A stretch of DNA of 64,000 nucleotides. Source: Saprospiraceae bacterium. Its GTDB lineage: Bacteria > Bacteroidota > Bacteroidia > Chitinophagales > Saprospiraceae. Each line of letters begins with the position of its first letter. The first letter of the stretch is position 1. Below the pieces are notes generated by a model that saw only the letters and a list, made by a program, of their open reading frames with translations, was not told the origin of the DNA and ran no database searches. Of this stretch, positions 9,660 to 18,103 are shown piece by piece. Position numbers and translations under genes: made by a program. Where the stretch lies: assembly GCA_016714445.1 (NCBI GenBank), contig JADJNF010000008.1, forward strand, positions 744,001 to 808,000, in the 5' to 3' direction.

Positions 9660-9936
9660 CTGTTTTATATTGATTTGAGACTAGCGGACTTTACGTTTTC
9701 AGATTATAAAAATGGACCGTATTCCCTTCATATTATTTTTCTCTTTTTTGATCTTTTCCTATTTTATAGTTAAGCTTATTAAAATTTATTTGACGACCAA
9801 TTACTTCTTCAAAATAAAGAAGAATATTATATATTTCCAACTATAAATTTATTGTACATTCACGTTCTTATTGATTACTTCAATGAATAATGTGGCTTTT
9901 ACCTATATTTTGACAAACTAAAATCAAAACAAATCA

Positions 9937-12573
9937 ATGAAAATAAGAGAAATTAATGCCATGAGAGGACCAAATTACTGGTCTATACGTCGTCATAAAC
10001 TTATCGTAATGGTACTTGATCTGGAAGAAATGGAAGAAAAGCCATCCAATGTAATAGTTGGTTTTAGTGATCGTTTAAAAAATAAATTTCCCAGCATGTA
10101 TTCTCACCGATGTTCTGAAGGATGTGAAGGTGGATTCTTTATGCGCGTAGATGAAGGAACCTGGATGGGACATGTCATTGAACATATTGCCCTTGAGATA
10201 CAAACTCTGGCAGGAATGGATACCGGATTCGGTCGTACAAGAGATTATGGCGAAAAAGGTGTCTATAATGTTGTATTTTCATATCTTGAGGAAAACGCAG
10301 GTAAATATGCTGCAGAGGCTGCCGTTCGTATTTGTGAATCTCTGATTTCAGGCGAAGAATACGATATGGAACCCGATATTCAGAAAATGCGGGAATTGAG
10401 AGAATCAGAAAGATTAGGGCCAAGTACAGGTTCTATAGTGGAAGAGGCAGCAAGCAGGGGTATTCCCTGGATCAGGCTGAATAAATATTCACTTTGTCAG
10501 CTCGGATATGGTGCCAATCAAAAAAGAATACAGGCAACGGTAACCAGTGAAACCAGCAGTATTGGCGTAGAAATAGCATGTGATAAAGAAGATACAAAAT
10601 TTCTCCTGATGCAGGCCGAAGTAGAAGTACCAAAGGGTGAAATTATAAGTCGCGAAAGTAGTCTTGAAGCGGCCTGCAGATATGTAAAATATCCATTGGT
10701 CATCAAACCTATAGATGGAAATCATGGCAGAGGTATCACCGTAAATATAAATACATATGAAGAAGCAATAGAAGCTTTTCATGCAGCCAAACTCGTTTCA
10801 CAAAAAGTTATTGTAGAAAAATTTATAACCGGCGAAGATTATCGTCTGCTTGTCATTAACCATAAACTGATAGCTGCAGCAAAAAGAACGCCCGCACATG
10901 TCATAGGAGATGGAAAGTCTACAGTTAAACAATTGATAGATGAAGTAAACAGCGATCCGAGAAGAGGTTACGGTCATGAGAATGTTTTGACGATGATCAC
11001 CTTAAATCAGCTTACTCAAACGATCATAGCTGCAAAAGGATATACAGAAGACTCTGTCATTCCTTCCGGGGAAAGATTAATACTAAAAGACACAGCCAAT
11101 CTTAGTACCGGAGGTACAGCGGAAGATGTAACCGATATCGTACACCCTGCTAATGTCTCTATGGCTGAACGAATTTCAAAAATTATTGATTTGGATATTT
11201 GCGGAATAGACATTATGACCAGCGATATCAGTCAACCATTGTCCGAAACAGGAGGAGCCGTGCTTGAAGTAAATGCAGGACCGGGATTCAGGATGCATCT
11301 TGCACCGACAAAAGGATTACCCAGAAATGTGGCCGCACCCGTAGTTGATAAACTATTTCCCAAGCAAGGAGATACAGGACGTATCCCAATTGTTGCAATC
11401 ACTGGCACAAACGGAAAAACTACAACGTCTCGATTGATAGCTCACATGGCCAAAATGCATGGATATCGTGTCGGATATACCACTAGTGATGGGGTCTATA
11501 TCCAAAATCGTATGTTGATGAAAGGGGATTGTACCGGTCCTGCCAGCTCCGAATTTGTATTAAAAGACCCGACAGTAAATTTTGCCGTACTTGAGTGTGC
11601 GCGTGGTGGTTTGCTTCGTTCAGGACTGGCTTTTTCGCACTGTGATGTAGGTATAGTCACAAATGTTGCTGCAGATCATCTTGGTCTGAAAGGTATCCAT
11701 ACCCTGGAACAATTGGCACAGGTCAAAGCAGTCATTCCTGAAACGGTACTGCCCGCTGGTTATGCCATATTGAATGCTGATGATGATCTGGTTTATGAGA
11801 TGCGGCGCAATATAAAATCAAATCTGGCGCTTTTTTCAATGGATGAAAACAATCCCAGAATAAAAGCACTCCAACGTAAGGGCGGTATAACAGCAGTATT
11901 TGAAAATGGATATGTAACTCTTTGTCGGGGAGAATGGAAAATGAGAGTAATGAAAGCAGATCTGATACCACTGACCTATGGAGGCAAGGCGACATTTATG
12001 ATTCAGAATATTTTGCCCACCATAATTGCAGCTGATGTTCAAGGCATCAGCATAGAAGATATGAAAGCAGCGCTTGAGACGTTTATTCCTTCTCCTGCGC
12101 AGACTCCGGGCAGACTAAATTTGTTTCAATTTCAAAATTTTAGAGTATTGCTTGATTTTGCACATAATCCTGCTGGTATGAAAGCCCTTAAAAATTTTAC
12201 CGATAATCTGGATGCTACAAAAAAAGTAGGAATTATCGCTGGCATAGGAGACAGAAGAGTTGAAGATAATACAGAAATGGGAAGTATCATATCAGATATG
12301 TGTGATGAAATTATTATCAGACAGGATAAAAATCTTAGGGGTAAAACAGAACAGGAATTGATAGATATGGTAAATAGTGGTATAAAATCAAAACATCCTG
12401 ATAAAAAAACAACAATCATTCCGTCGGAAAAAGAAGCCATACTTCACGCTGTAAAACATGCAGAAAAGGGCTCACTCATTATTGTTTGCAGTGATGTTAT
12501 ACCGGATGCATTGGAATTGGTGACAAAACTCAAAGAGCAGGAAGTAAAAGGAGAAGTAGTTTTTGGTGTATAG
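9937..12573 (+). CDS. cphA: Cyanophycin synthetase
   Basis: CphA polymerises aspartate and arginine into multi-L-arginyl-poly-L-aspartate using ATP. The protein is 878 residues, normal for CphA1. An N-terminal domain (about 1-160) has His79-x-x-Glu82-His83, resembling the metallopeptidase-like site reported in CphA N domains. A central ATP-grasp domain (about 170-485) includes YPLVIKPIDGNHGRGITVN and EVNAGPGFRMHLAP. A Mur-ligase-like domain starts with the P-loop TGTNGKTTT (489-497) and continues with LECARGGLLRSGLAF and LDFAHNPAGM. All three catalytic units look intact. The isoaspartyl peptidase gene starts 33 bp downstream and cyanophycinase lies nearby on the opposite strand. The 277 bp upstream hold no convincing gene. 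Confidence 0.96.
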   Translation: MKIREINAMRGPNYWSIRRHKLIVMVLDLEEMEEKPSNVIVGFSDRLKNKFPSMYSHRCSEGCEGGFFMRVDEGTWMGHVIEHIALEIQTLAGMDTGFGRTRDYGEKGVYNVVFSYLEENAGKYAAEAAVRICESLISGEEYDMEPDIQKMRELRESERLGPSTGSIVEEAASRGIPWIRLNKYSLCQLGYGANQKRIQATVTSETSSIGVEIACDKEDTKFLLMQAEVEVPKGEIISRESSLEAACRYVKYPLVIKPIDGNHGRGITVNINTYEEAIEAFHAAKLVSQKVIVEKFITGEDYRLLVINHKLIAAAKRTPAHVIGDGKSTVKQLIDEVNSDPRRGYGHENVLTMITLNQLTQTIIAAKGYTEDSVIPSGERLILKDTANLSTGGTAEDVTDIVHPANVSMAERISKIIDLDICGIDIMTSDISQPLSETGGAVLEVNAGPGFRMHLAPTKGLPRNVAAPVVDKLFPKQGDTGRIPIVAITGTNGKTTTSRLIAHMAKMHGYRVGYTTSDGVYIQNRMLMKGDCTGPASSEFVLKDPTVNFAVLECARGGLLRSGLAFSHCDVGIVTNVAADHLGLKGIHTLEQLAQVKAVIPETVLPAGYAILNADDDLVYEMRRNIKSNLALFSMDENNPRIKALQRKGGITAVFENGYVTLCRGEWKMRVMKADLIPLTYGGKATFMIQNILPTIIAADVQGISIEDMKAALETFIPSPAQTPGRLNLFQFQNFRVLLDFAHNPAGMKALKNFTDNLDATKKVGIIAGIGDRRVEDNTEMGSIISDMCDEIIIRQDKNLRGKTEQELIDMVNSGIKSKHPDKKTTIIPSEKEAILHAVKHAEKGSLIIVCSDVIPDALELVTKLKEQEVKGEVVFGV

Positions 12574-12606
12574 TATTTAAAGACATTTTTTATAGTATTA
12601 ATTCGT

Positions 12607-13542
12607 ATGAACCCATTTTCCATAGCCATCCACGGAGGAGCAGGCACGTTACTCAAGGGACAGATGACTTCTGAAAAGGAAGCTGCATATATATCTGGAC
12701 TACAGGCAGCACTTGACGCAGGTTATGAAATACTCACCAAAGGTGGGTCAGCGTTGGATGCAGTGACTGCCTCAGTTGTATTACTTGAAAACAATCCTCT
12801 TTTTAATGCCGGCAAAGGAAGTGTATTTACTGCCAAAGGTCATCACGAAATGGATGCTTCCGTTATGGAAGGAAAGTTCCTGAAAGCAGGGGCAGTTTCT
12901 TTGATTTCAGGTATAAAAAATCCAATATTGCTCGCAAGAGACGTGATGGAGAAGTCGGAACATGTATTTCTTGCTGCTGAAGGGGCTAAACAGTTTGCAC
13001 AATTATTGGGATATCCGGTAGAAAATGAAGACTATTTTTATGATGAATTCAGATTTCAACAATGGCAGGAAATAAAAGGAAGTGACTCATTTCAGCTGGA
13101 CCATAGTATACAAAAAGAATCAAAATTCGGGACAGTTGGTGCGGTAGCCTGTGACATGTCCGGCAATGTAGCAGCAGCTACTTCTACCGGAGGAATGACC
13201 AATAAAAAATGGGGACGTATAGGCGACAGTCCGGTCATAGGGGCTGGAAACTATGCCAATAACACGACATGTGCCGTCAGTTGTACCGGTAGCGGAGAGT
13301 TTTTTATCAGAGGGGTTGTTGCATATGATGTATCCTGTCTGATGGAATTTAAAGGGTTGTCATTGGAAGATGCAGCAAATGAGGTTATACATCACCGTAT
13401 TTTAAAATTGGGTGGTGACGGAGGATTGATCGCAGTGGATGCTTTGGGCAATATTGTTATGCCATTTAACACGGAAGGTATGTACAGAGGATATAAAAAG
13501 TCCAGTGGCGAAAATGATGTGTTGATATATGGTGGAGCATGA
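12607..13542 (+). CDS. iaaA: Isoaspartyl peptidase/L-asparaginase (Ntn hydrolase)
   Basis: This 311-residue plant-type asparaginase precursor should self-cleave before Thr176 in FGTVGAVACD, making that threonine the N-terminal nucleophile. Other family motifs are AIHGGAGTL at the start, GSALDAVTASVVLLENNPLFNAG, ATSTGGMTNKKWGRIGDSPVIGAGNYA and TGSGEFFIRG. The enzyme hydrolyses beta-Asp-X dipeptides. In cyanophycin metabolism this step splits the beta-Asp-Arg released by cyanophycinase into aspartate and arginine. Its position directly after cphA, on the same strand and probably in the same transcript, supports that role. The gene symbol is by family and not a proven orthologue. Confidence 0.92.
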   Translation: MNPFSIAIHGGAGTLLKGQMTSEKEAAYISGLQAALDAGYEILTKGGSALDAVTASVVLLENNPLFNAGKGSVFTAKGHHEMDASVMEGKFLKAGAVSLISGIKNPILLARDVMEKSEHVFLAAEGAKQFAQLLGYPVENEDYFYDEFRFQQWQEIKGSDSFQLDHSIQKESKFGTVGAVACDMSGNVAAATSTGGMTNKKWGRIGDSPVIGAGNYANNTTCAVSCTGSGEFFIRGVVAYDVSCLMEFKGLSLEDAANEVIHHRILKLGGDGGLIAVDALGNIVMPFNTEGMYRGYKKSSGENDVLIYGGA

Positions 13543-13551
13543 TGGTAAAGG

Positions 13552-13604
13552 GGATATAAATCTCTCTATTTTTAGGTATCAGCAGTACCTATTTATTTAT
13601 ATCC
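13552..13604. terminator. Nested inverted repeat between convergent genes
   Basis: The arms GGATATAAAT (13552-13561) and ATTTATATCC (13595-13604) are perfect 10-bp complements. Inside them is a second hairpin, TAGGTA/TACCTA (13573-13578 and 13586-13591), with a 7-nt loop. The right outer arm overlaps the last codons of the minus-strand gene ending at 13593. Its place between two convergent genes and its T-rich flanks suggest a bidirectional transcription terminator. Confidence 0.55.
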
Positions 13605-14207
13605 AAATAGCATGTAATTAAACCCCAATGAAAATCCGGATTTATCGTCCATTATCCTTGCGTTAAGGCTATCAATGTTTTCAGATTTAAATAAGTAAAA
13701 GTATCGCGCACTCAATCCAATTCTTCCCCAATTTTGGTTTAATACCACAGAAATATTATAATAAGCACCAGGACTAAAATATTTTATTATCGAATTGGTA
13801 TTATAAAAATTTTCCTGAACCTGAGAATTTAGTTTATGAATCATACCTAAACCAAGACCTATTTTACTGTTTTTTACAGGCTCGTATAATACATCCACGT
13901 TTAGTGTCATTTCCTTGTTTGACAATATTACATCTTTTAAATCCGGGTTAAAAGTTCTCACAAGGCCGGATTCAGCACCATTTCTAAATATATACGATAT
14001 TCGGGTTTGAGCGAATAATCCAGTCATTAATTTTACCTCGCCTATTATGCCTGCATAATATTCCACTTTATTTTGTATTACATAGTTAGAAACTACTCTA
14101 AAACCATATGGTCTATAGTATATTCCCATTTCAGGACCGATTACTACTTGTGATGATACATCAAAATAGTAAAGAAAAAATATCGAAATAAAAAGTAATC
14201 TTTTCAT
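13593..14207 (-). CDS. Hypothetical secreted protein, probable outer-membrane beta-barrel
   Basis: This 204-residue protein has a classical signal peptide (MKRLLFISIFFLYYFDVSSQ) and then alternating aromatic/polar strands such as VVSNYVIQNKVEYYAGIIG and LFAQTRISYIFR. It ends in SLGFNYMLFGYK, a pattern typical of small outer-membrane barrels, and I see no named domain. It sits between cyanophycinase (11 bp upstream, same strand) and the convergent isoaspartyl peptidase gene, and may share a transcript with cphB. A role in cyanophycin metabolism is only a positional guess. Confidence 0.65.
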   Translation of the reverse strand: MKRLLFISIFFLYYFDVSSQVVIGPEMGIYYRPYGFRVVSNYVIQNKVEYYAGIIGEVKLMTGLFAQTRISYIFRNGAESGLVRTFNPDLKDVILSNKEMTLNVDVLYEPVKNSKIGLGLGMIHKLNSQVQENFYNTNSIIKYFSPGAYYNISVVLNQNWGRIGLSARYFYLFKSENIDSLNARIMDDKSGFSLGFNYMLFGYK

Positions 14208-14218
14208 CCATGGTTTGA

Positions 14219-15091
14219 TTACAAAGAATAATGTTTTACAAAATCGGCATCCATAGGCAGCACTTTGACAGATCTTTTATCAATGTTGAATCGATCACCA
14301 TTGGCCAGTACATGGGTAGTCAGATTGGTAAGTGTCATGGGTGTACCGTCTTCCAGGATTTCGATATTATTATGATGTAATTTATTAGGGTCAAATATGA
14401 TTACCATTCCGGAGCCGATAACTTCAAAATCATTGCAGTTCTTTATGACCAATCCGGTATCTTCTGCCAGACCGATACCTATCAGTTTTGGATGTTTGGC
14501 CACAGCTTCTGCCAGTCTTCCAAATCTCCCCCTTGTTATAAAATGTGAATCAATAATCAATTTTGGAATAAAACCCATGCCTTTGGCCATTCCTACAGCT
14601 CCTTTAAAAAAGGACTCTGTACTGCTCCCTCCTTTTATCATTTCTTCAGACATACACATGGCGCCTGCACTTGTTCCCGCAATGACAATAGGATCATTTT
14701 TAAATCTATCCAATAATATTTTATGAATGGTGGTGCCACCGATCAGTTTGGTAATTTTTGACTGATCTCCACCGGAAAACATCACACAATCAGCTTTTTT
14801 GATCAATGCAATATTTTCAGGTATTTCTGATTGCTCCCTTAAACGAATATCAAGGATATTTACATCCGTACATCCTAATTTGCTGAAAGCAAACAAATAA
14901 TTGCCAATCACATCATCAGGAATACTTGAAGCTGTAGGAATTACTACTATTTTAGCATCTTTTCCACCGCTTTCTTTTACCACACGAGATAAAATACCAT
15001 CGGTTATGTATTCTAAAGTGTATATTTCGCTTTTTACAATTCCTTTATCTTCATTTCCACCTACCGGAATAAGGGTACCTTTTACATTCAT
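14219..15091 (-). CDS. cphB: Cyanophycinase (peptidase family S51)
   Basis: CphB is a serine exopeptidase that releases beta-Asp-Arg dipeptides from cyanophycin. The ATG at 15091 gives 290 residues beginning MNVKGTLIPVGGNEDKG, the usual family start; an ATG at 15136 adds 15 hydrophobic residues and is less likely. Key motifs are FSGGDQSKI (about 105-113), the nucleophile elbow GTSAGAM with Ser141, the His-containing DSHFITRGRFGRL, and IGIGLAEDTGLVI. No signal peptide is visible, so it would act on intracellular granules. It lies on the opposite strand from cphA and iaaA, with the small beta-barrel gene downstream, so synthesis and breakdown may be controlled separately. Confidence 0.93.
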   Translation of the reverse strand: MNVKGTLIPVGGNEDKGIVKSEIYTLEYITDGILSRVVKESGGKDAKIVVIPTASSIPDDVIGNYLFAFSKLGCTDVNILDIRLREQSEIPENIALIKKADCVMFSGGDQSKITKLIGGTTIHKILLDRFKNDPIVIAGTSAGAMCMSEEMIKGGSSTESFFKGAVGMAKGMGFIPKLIIDSHFITRGRFGRLAEAVAKHPKLIGIGLAEDTGLVIKNCNDFEVIGSGMVIIFDPNKLHHNNIEILEDGTPMTLTNLTTHVLANGDRFNIDKRSVKVLPMDADFVKHYSL

Positions 15092-15405
15092 GTATTGAAG
15101 TATTTGCAGTGCAAAATTAGTGGAAAATATTAACAAACTGAAATGGAGTAATTAGCTGGTCTCTTTTAGCATTGCCAACAGATAAGAATTAACCTTTGAA
15201 AATTGAAAACCAATCATTTCCGGAGTTAACAATATCCATCAGTTTCGGCAGTAAGTCGACTTAATACACGTACTGGTCCGGTATAATTTATCTGGTGAAA
15301 CCAATACCGGCAGTATAGCGTCTTTTGTGTATAGTTTATTTTCATGTATAGATGTAAAAATGAACTATAATTTTTAAAGTATTTAAAAAAATTAAAATTA
15401 ATAAG
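15092..15405. other. Intergenic region upstream of cphB and a small membrane-protein gene
   Basis: This 314-bp gap separates two divergently read genes and must carry both promoters. It contains a perfect 7-bp inverted repeat, CCGGTAT (15278-15284) with ATACCGG (15304-15310), which encloses a smaller TGGT/ACCA hairpin. The repeat could be an operator or a 5' UTR structure. I found no tRNA, small RNA or open frame with support in the rest. Confidence 0.45.
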
Positions 15406-15642
15406 ATGTCAACAATAGGTAATTCCAACATAACCCACGAAAATGAAACTCGTTTTCGTACGATCAGAGGAAACAGAAATTTGAGAATTATTGAAACGGA
15501 TTATGAATCGGGGCTGAGAAATTTTAAATATTCAAACATAAAGCAGAATGCAACGGGTAATCATATTGCCATTATATTATTGAAGGCGATGCCATGGTTA
15601 ATGATTGGATTGGTGGTAACCCTCATGATAGTACTAAATTAA
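15406..15642 (+). CDS. Small hypothetical single-span membrane protein
   Basis: This 78-residue protein has a polar, positively charged N-terminal half (FRTIRGNRNLRIIETDYE) and one C-terminal membrane segment (about residues 57-77, LLKAMPWLMIGLVVTLMIV). It resembles a tail-anchored protein with a cytosolic head. I recognise no family. It stands alone between divergent cphB and the convergent SGNH gene. The consistent frame, the charged/hydrophobic partition and the isolated position make a real gene plausible but unproven. Confidence 0.5.
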   Translation: MSTIGNSNITHENETRFRTIRGNRNLRIIETDYESGLRNFKYSNIKQNATGNHIAIILLKAMPWLMIGLVVTLMIVLN

Positions 15643-15689
15643 TTCTTTGAATTACATTAAGTTTAAGCTAGAAACCAAATCATCTTTTT

Positions 15690-16610
15690 TTATTTAGCCT
15701 GAAGTAATTTTATAACTTCATTACAAAAAATAGCGACGCCATTTTGATTCAGGTGTTGACCGTCAGTAAAATGTAATGTGTCTGTAAGGTTAAGGGTTCT
15801 GTTAAAATTAATGTAATCAGAACTTTGATTCATCAGACGGTCAAAATTTTTATTTTCTGAACATGAATTATACAAAGCAGGAACCACAGGTGATTGCACA
15901 AGTAAAATTTCAATATTTGCTGACTTTACCAAAGATATTATTTTTTCAAAAGCATCCATTTGCTTACGTTCCAGTTGGCAAACATAACTGTTTCCGGCGT
16001 CCTGATCAAAATTTTCAGTCAATGAAAGTACATATCCGCCTTTGATATATTTTTGGTCGGTTTTTTGATTTCCTTCAATAAATGAATTTTCCAGTCCGGT
16101 GCTTTTTCTGAAAGTAGAATAAATGAGCGTATTCCATACTTTGATGTCGTTGATATCTGCTGCCATTTTTAGCAGCGATACATTCATCTTTTCATTGGAT
16201 ATAATGTCAATGGCAGATTCTACCCCATTGTTGGAAAAAATATCCGGATTCACTTCAAAAACTATAGTTGCAGGTTTTAGTTGATCAAGATATTTTTCAA
16301 GCAAATAGAAACTTTGAATAGGCGTCTGATTACTGGTGCCGAGATTGAACGATGTCAAACCTGCCGTATCAAATATGCGGATATCAAAACTTCGGTATGC
16401 CCTTGAAGAACCCAAAAACAATACATCCACATGACTGATATCTTTTGCCTCCTTAAGTCGTGTGTATGTAAATCCATTGCCGCCCAAAGTGTATATAAGA
16501 TTACGCCTCAAAAAATCAGGGAACAAAAGGCCGGAGATAACAATAAAACAGAGATAAAATATGATTAGAAAAAACGAAAACTGTATTATATCAGATAAGA
16601 ATTTTTTCAT
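15690..16610 (-). CDS. SGNH-like hydrolase/acyltransferase partner of MBOAT protein
   Basis: This 306-residue protein has an N-terminal membrane anchor (about 8-30) and an extracytoplasmic SGNH-like fold. The block I serine lies in FLGSSRAYRSFD (Ser68/Ser69), and the C-terminal catalytic pair is Asp283-x-x-His286 in DGQHLNQNG. It begins 4 bp after the MBOAT gene on the same strand. Comparable pairs (AlgI with AlgX/AlgJ, DltB with DltD, PatA with PatB) move acyl groups across the inner membrane and place them on a polysaccharide, so this protein probably transfers the acyl group outside the membrane. The acceptor glycan is not known. Confidence 0.72.
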   Translation of the reverse strand: MKKFLSDIIQFSFFLIIFYLCFIVISGLLFPDFLRRNLIYTLGGNGFTYTRLKEAKDISHVDVLFLGSSRAYRSFDIRIFDTAGLTSFNLGTSNQTPIQSFYLLEKYLDQLKPATIVFEVNPDIFSNNGVESAIDIISNEKMNVSLLKMAADINDIKVWNTLIYSTFRKSTGLENSFIEGNQKTDQKYIKGGYVLSLTENFDQDAGNSYVCQLERKQMDAFEKIISLVKSANIEILLVQSPVVPALYNSCSENKNFDRLMNQSSDYINFNRTLNLTDTLHFTDGQHLNQNGVAIFCNEVIKLLQAK

Positions 16611-16614
16611 AACA

Positions 16615-18066
16615 TCAGAATTGAAAATATATAAAAGGGGACCCTCCGGTTTGCATGAACATTCCTATCATACAGATCAGAAAGGCGAAAAAGGCCCATC
16701 GGAAAATCCTTGATTTTGTTGCAAACATATGTTCAATAGCAAAATTTTGTGAACGCCCCACCCATTCCAGTGCCATAAAAAAGATGACCAGTATTACAGT
16801 AACCGATGCCAATCCTTTCTGCTCAAAAACAGGAATAGTGAACAAAGACGGCGAAAATATCCTGGCAAAAATATCAATAGCAATTGTCAGGGATTCTGAG
16901 CGAAAAAATATCCATAGAAGAGTAACCAGTACAAACGTAAATCCCATTTTCAAAACATCTTTAAATGATGGTAACCTTTTATCAAAGGCTATGATATCCA
17001 GGTGCTGTCTGTTCTTACCACACATCAGAAGTGGGACAAAAAGTAAAGCGTTCAATAATCCCCACACAATAAATGTCCAATTGGCCCCGTGCCAGAATCC
17101 ACTGATAAGAAATACAAGAAAAATGTTTCGTAACTTAATAAATGAAGAACCCTGATTGCCGCCCAGGGGTATATACACATAATCTCTGAACCATGTAGAA
17201 AGTGAAATATGCCATCTTCGCCAAAACTCAGCCATGTCTCTTGAGAAATATGGATATGTAAAATTTTTCATCAGGTCGAATCCTAAAAGTCTTGATGTCC
17301 CAATGGCAATATCAGAATAACCGGAAAAATCCCCGTAAATCTGAAAAGCAAAGAAAAGAGCGCCCATCCACAAGGTACTTCCTCCATAGTCAGTGTGATG
17401 ATTAAATATACTATCAGCAAGTACAGCACAATTATCCGCAATAACTACTTTTTTAAATAATCCCCAGAGTATCTGTTTGCAACCCCGGAGAGCCAAATCA
17501 TAGTCAAAAGTTCTGTGTACAAAAAATTGAGGGAGCAAGTGACGTGCTCTTTCTATCGGGCCAGCCACCAACTGTGGGAAAAAGCTGACATAGGCTGCAA
17601 AAGAGACGAGATCAGTGGTAGGAGCCATACGACGTTTGTACACATCAATCGTGTAAGACATCGTCTGGAAAGTATAAAAGCTGATTCCAACAGGCAGCAC
17701 CAGTTCAATTCCTTTAAAATGTAATGGTTTGCCAAAAATGGTAAACAGATCATTGACATTATCCAGGAAAAAATTATAGTATTTAAATATACCCAGAATT
17801 CCCAGATTGAAAAAAATGCTTCCGTACAATAACCATTTACGTATTCTTTCGTCAACCGTAGTCTGTAATCTTAAGCCAATGATAAAGTCGATAAGTGTAC
17901 TTAGAAAGAGCAAAGACAAAAATCTGACATCCCACCAGCCATAAAACAGGTAGCTGCATAAAAGGATAAAAATATTCTGCCACCGAAGATTTGTATTAAA
18001 AACAAACCAGTATAATATAAATACTACAGGGAAAAAAATGGCAAAATCTATAGAATTAAACAGCAA
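16615..18066 (-). CDS. MBOAT family O-acyltransferase (AlgI/DltB-like)
   Basis: This 483-residue polytopic protein carries the MBOAT signature regions: VLPVGISFYTFQTMSYTIDVY, FFPQLVAGPIERA, FWRRWHISLSTWFRDYVYIPLGG (His286) and the near-invariant His326 in SGFWHGANW. It would pass acyl groups from a cytoplasmic donor through the inner membrane to the SGNH protein encoded immediately downstream. The start MLFNSIDFAIFFPVVF is the usual AlgI-type N-terminus. No alginate biosynthetic genes occur in the window, so the target is probably another exopolysaccharide or cell-wall glycan. Confidence 0.93.
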   Translation of the reverse strand: MLFNSIDFAIFFPVVFILYWFVFNTNLRWQNIFILLCSYLFYGWWDVRFLSLLFLSTLIDFIIGLRLQTTVDERIRKWLLYGSIFFNLGILGIFKYYNFFLDNVNDLFTIFGKPLHFKGIELVLPVGISFYTFQTMSYTIDVYKRRMAPTTDLVSFAAYVSFFPQLVAGPIERARHLLPQFFVHRTFDYDLALRGCKQILWGLFKKVVIADNCAVLADSIFNHHTDYGGSTLWMGALFFAFQIYGDFSGYSDIAIGTSRLLGFDLMKNFTYPYFSRDMAEFWRRWHISLSTWFRDYVYIPLGGNQGSSFIKLRNIFLVFLISGFWHGANWTFIVWGLLNALLFVPLLMCGKNRQHLDIIAFDKRLPSFKDVLKMGFTFVLVTLLWIFFRSESLTIAIDIFARIFSPSLFTIPVFEQKGLASVTVILVIFFMALEWVGRSQNFAIEHMFATKSRIFRWAFFAFLICMIGMFMQTGGSPFIYFQF

Positions 18067-18103
18067 AATATGAAATTATAAAAGTGAGTTATACTGGTGA
18101 GAT

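Noticed and set aside
9712..9846. 44-codon frame with a membrane-like helix (MDRIPFILFFSFLIF) just upstream of cphA
   Set aside because: Short, in very AT-rich DNA where such hydrophobic frames arise by chance, with no support from spacing or a start signal.
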